A DNA stretch of 5,015 bases, taken from positions 1 through 5,015 of the forward strand of contig CAUDIU010000111.1 in the NCBI GenBank assembly GCA_958449715.1, read 5' to 3'. Each line of letters starts with the position of its first letter. The stretch's first letter is position 1. Both the position numbers and the translations under genes were made by a program. The notes under the pieces were generated by a model, which was given only the letters and a program-made list of their open reading frames with translations, was not told where the DNA came from and did no database searches. The DNA comes from an uncultured Clostridium sp. (lineage in GTDB: Bacteria; Cyanobacteriota; Vampirovibrionia; Gastranaerophilales; Gastranaerophilaceae). Below are positions 4,492 through 5,015 of this stretch, in pieces.

Positions 4492-5015
4492 TTATTTTCT
4501 TTAAATAATTCTTTTACCAATATTGAACATACAGCAGGTATAATTGATACAAATATCAATACATTTGTAATACCAAATTTTTCTGCAATAAATCCTAATA
4601 AAGACATTGTTATTGCAACAATTCCCCAAGAAAAACCATTTATAAAACCTGAAATTATACTTTTATATTCAGGAATAACATTTTGAGCCATAACCATAGT
4701 TACAGGTGTTGCCATCATTGTAATAAAGCCCATAATCACAAATATTCCGAGCGACAATGTTGGATGAGAAGAACAAGTTAAAATAAATAATATCATTAAT
4801 GGGAATGTTGAAATCATTGAAATATAAAATACATTTGCTGCTCCAATATTCTTTTCAATATGACCACTAATTAAAGAACCTATTCCTCCTGCAAAAATAA
4901 ACATAAACAAAGCCATACCAATATAGAATGGTTTATAGCCCATATTTTTCCATAAAAATGGCAACAAAATAAAACATGCTGACATTATCATTGTCTTGAG
5001 CATTGCAATTACATT
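4488..5015 (-). CDS. Major facilitator superfamily transporter, Fsr (fosmidomycin resistance)-like, C-terminal half (5' end outside window)
   Basis: The frame stays open to the window edge, so the ATG at 5003-5001 is internal; 175 residues are visible. Hydrophobic segments, counted from that Met, lie at about 2-18, 26-47, 56-76, 82-104, 118-140 and 146-164, which fit transmembrane helices 7-12 of a 12-helix MFS protein. The loop after the second segment, SGHIEKNIGAANV, corresponds to the G-x-x-x-D/E-R/K-x-G motif between helices 8 and 9. VTMVMAQNVIPEYKSIISGF and GFSWGIVAITMSLLGFIAEK follow the pattern of E. coli Fsr (YAQELMPGRVGMVSGLFFGF, then GxxAxxxGxLADxxG). Family members are inner-membrane proton-coupled drug or metabolite exporters. 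The substrate here cannot be told; the N-terminal half is needed. It is convergent with the 92-residue gene, overlapping by four bases, and the first good minus-strand terminator is at 3967-3997. Confidence 0.82.
   Translation of the reverse strand, partial: NVIAMLKTMIMSACFILLPFLWKNMGYKPFYIGMALFMFIFAGGIGSLISGHIEKNIGAANVFYISMISTFPLMILFILTCSSHPTLSLGIFVIMGFITMMATPVTMVMAQNVIPEYKSIISGFINGFSWGIVAITMSLLGFIAEKFGITNVLIFVSIIPAVCSILVKELFKENN

Noticed and set aside
4490..4510. AATTATT/AATAATT hairpin just after the 92-residue gene as its terminator
   Set aside because: The stem is seven A-T pairs only, with a short CTTTT after it, and it lies inside the transporter coding sequence; too weak to call.

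Overview
This window is A+T-rich chromosomal DNA with short, well-delimited transcription units, strong A/T-tract terminators and standard genetic code. The best lineage guess is a gut member of the Vampirovibrionia/Melainabacteria (Gastranaerophilales-type, non-photosynthetic relatives of Cyanobacteria). The guess rests on low GC combined with a Sec-exported protein carrying three S-layer homology (SLH) repeats, and on a general resemblance of the proteins. It is an inference: another low-GC lineage with SLH proteins, such as a Negativicute or other Firmicute, cannot be excluded without a search.

Layout from left to right. (1) 2-469 (+) is the 3' part of a uridine kinase / phosphoribulokinase-family P-loop kinase that enters from outside the window. 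(2) 468-495 is a perfect hairpin with A- and T-tracts that can end transcription from both sides. (3) 505-867 (-) is a small exported protein with five CxxC pairs, which I do not recognise. (4) 995-1030 is a terminator for 1059-2318 (-), an SLH envelope protein with an unusual beta-rich, glycine-zipper C-terminus. (5) 2319-2439 is a compact divergent control region where the SLH promoter and the promoter of the next gene overlap, with repeated GTTTAC/GTAAAC half-sites. (6) 2440-3900 (+) is pyruvate kinase, complete, with the sequence signature of the K+-independent class, followed by its own terminator (3928-3965). (7) 3967-3997 is a second hairpin with its T-tract on the minus strand, although no minus-strand gene ends there. 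(8) 3998-4212 is an AT-rich non-coding stretch with a good promoter, a 10-bp dyad and repeated TAGGA motifs. (9) 4213-4491 (+) is a 92-residue protein of unknown function. (10) 4488-5015 (-) is the C-terminal half of a major facilitator transporter resembling the fosmidomycin-resistance (Fsr) family, cut by the window edge. Its stop codon overlaps that of the small gene in a shared TTAA.

The genes do not form one pathway: nucleotide salvage, glycolysis, envelope structure and transport are each in separate units. The most interesting points are the control regions (overlapping divergent promoters of SLH gene and pyk; the convergent small gene/transporter pair with an antisense terminator beyond it) and three poorly known proteins (CxxC exported protein, SLH protein C-terminus, 92-residue protein). 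I see no CRISPR array, insertion sequence, tRNA, rRNA or phage gene.
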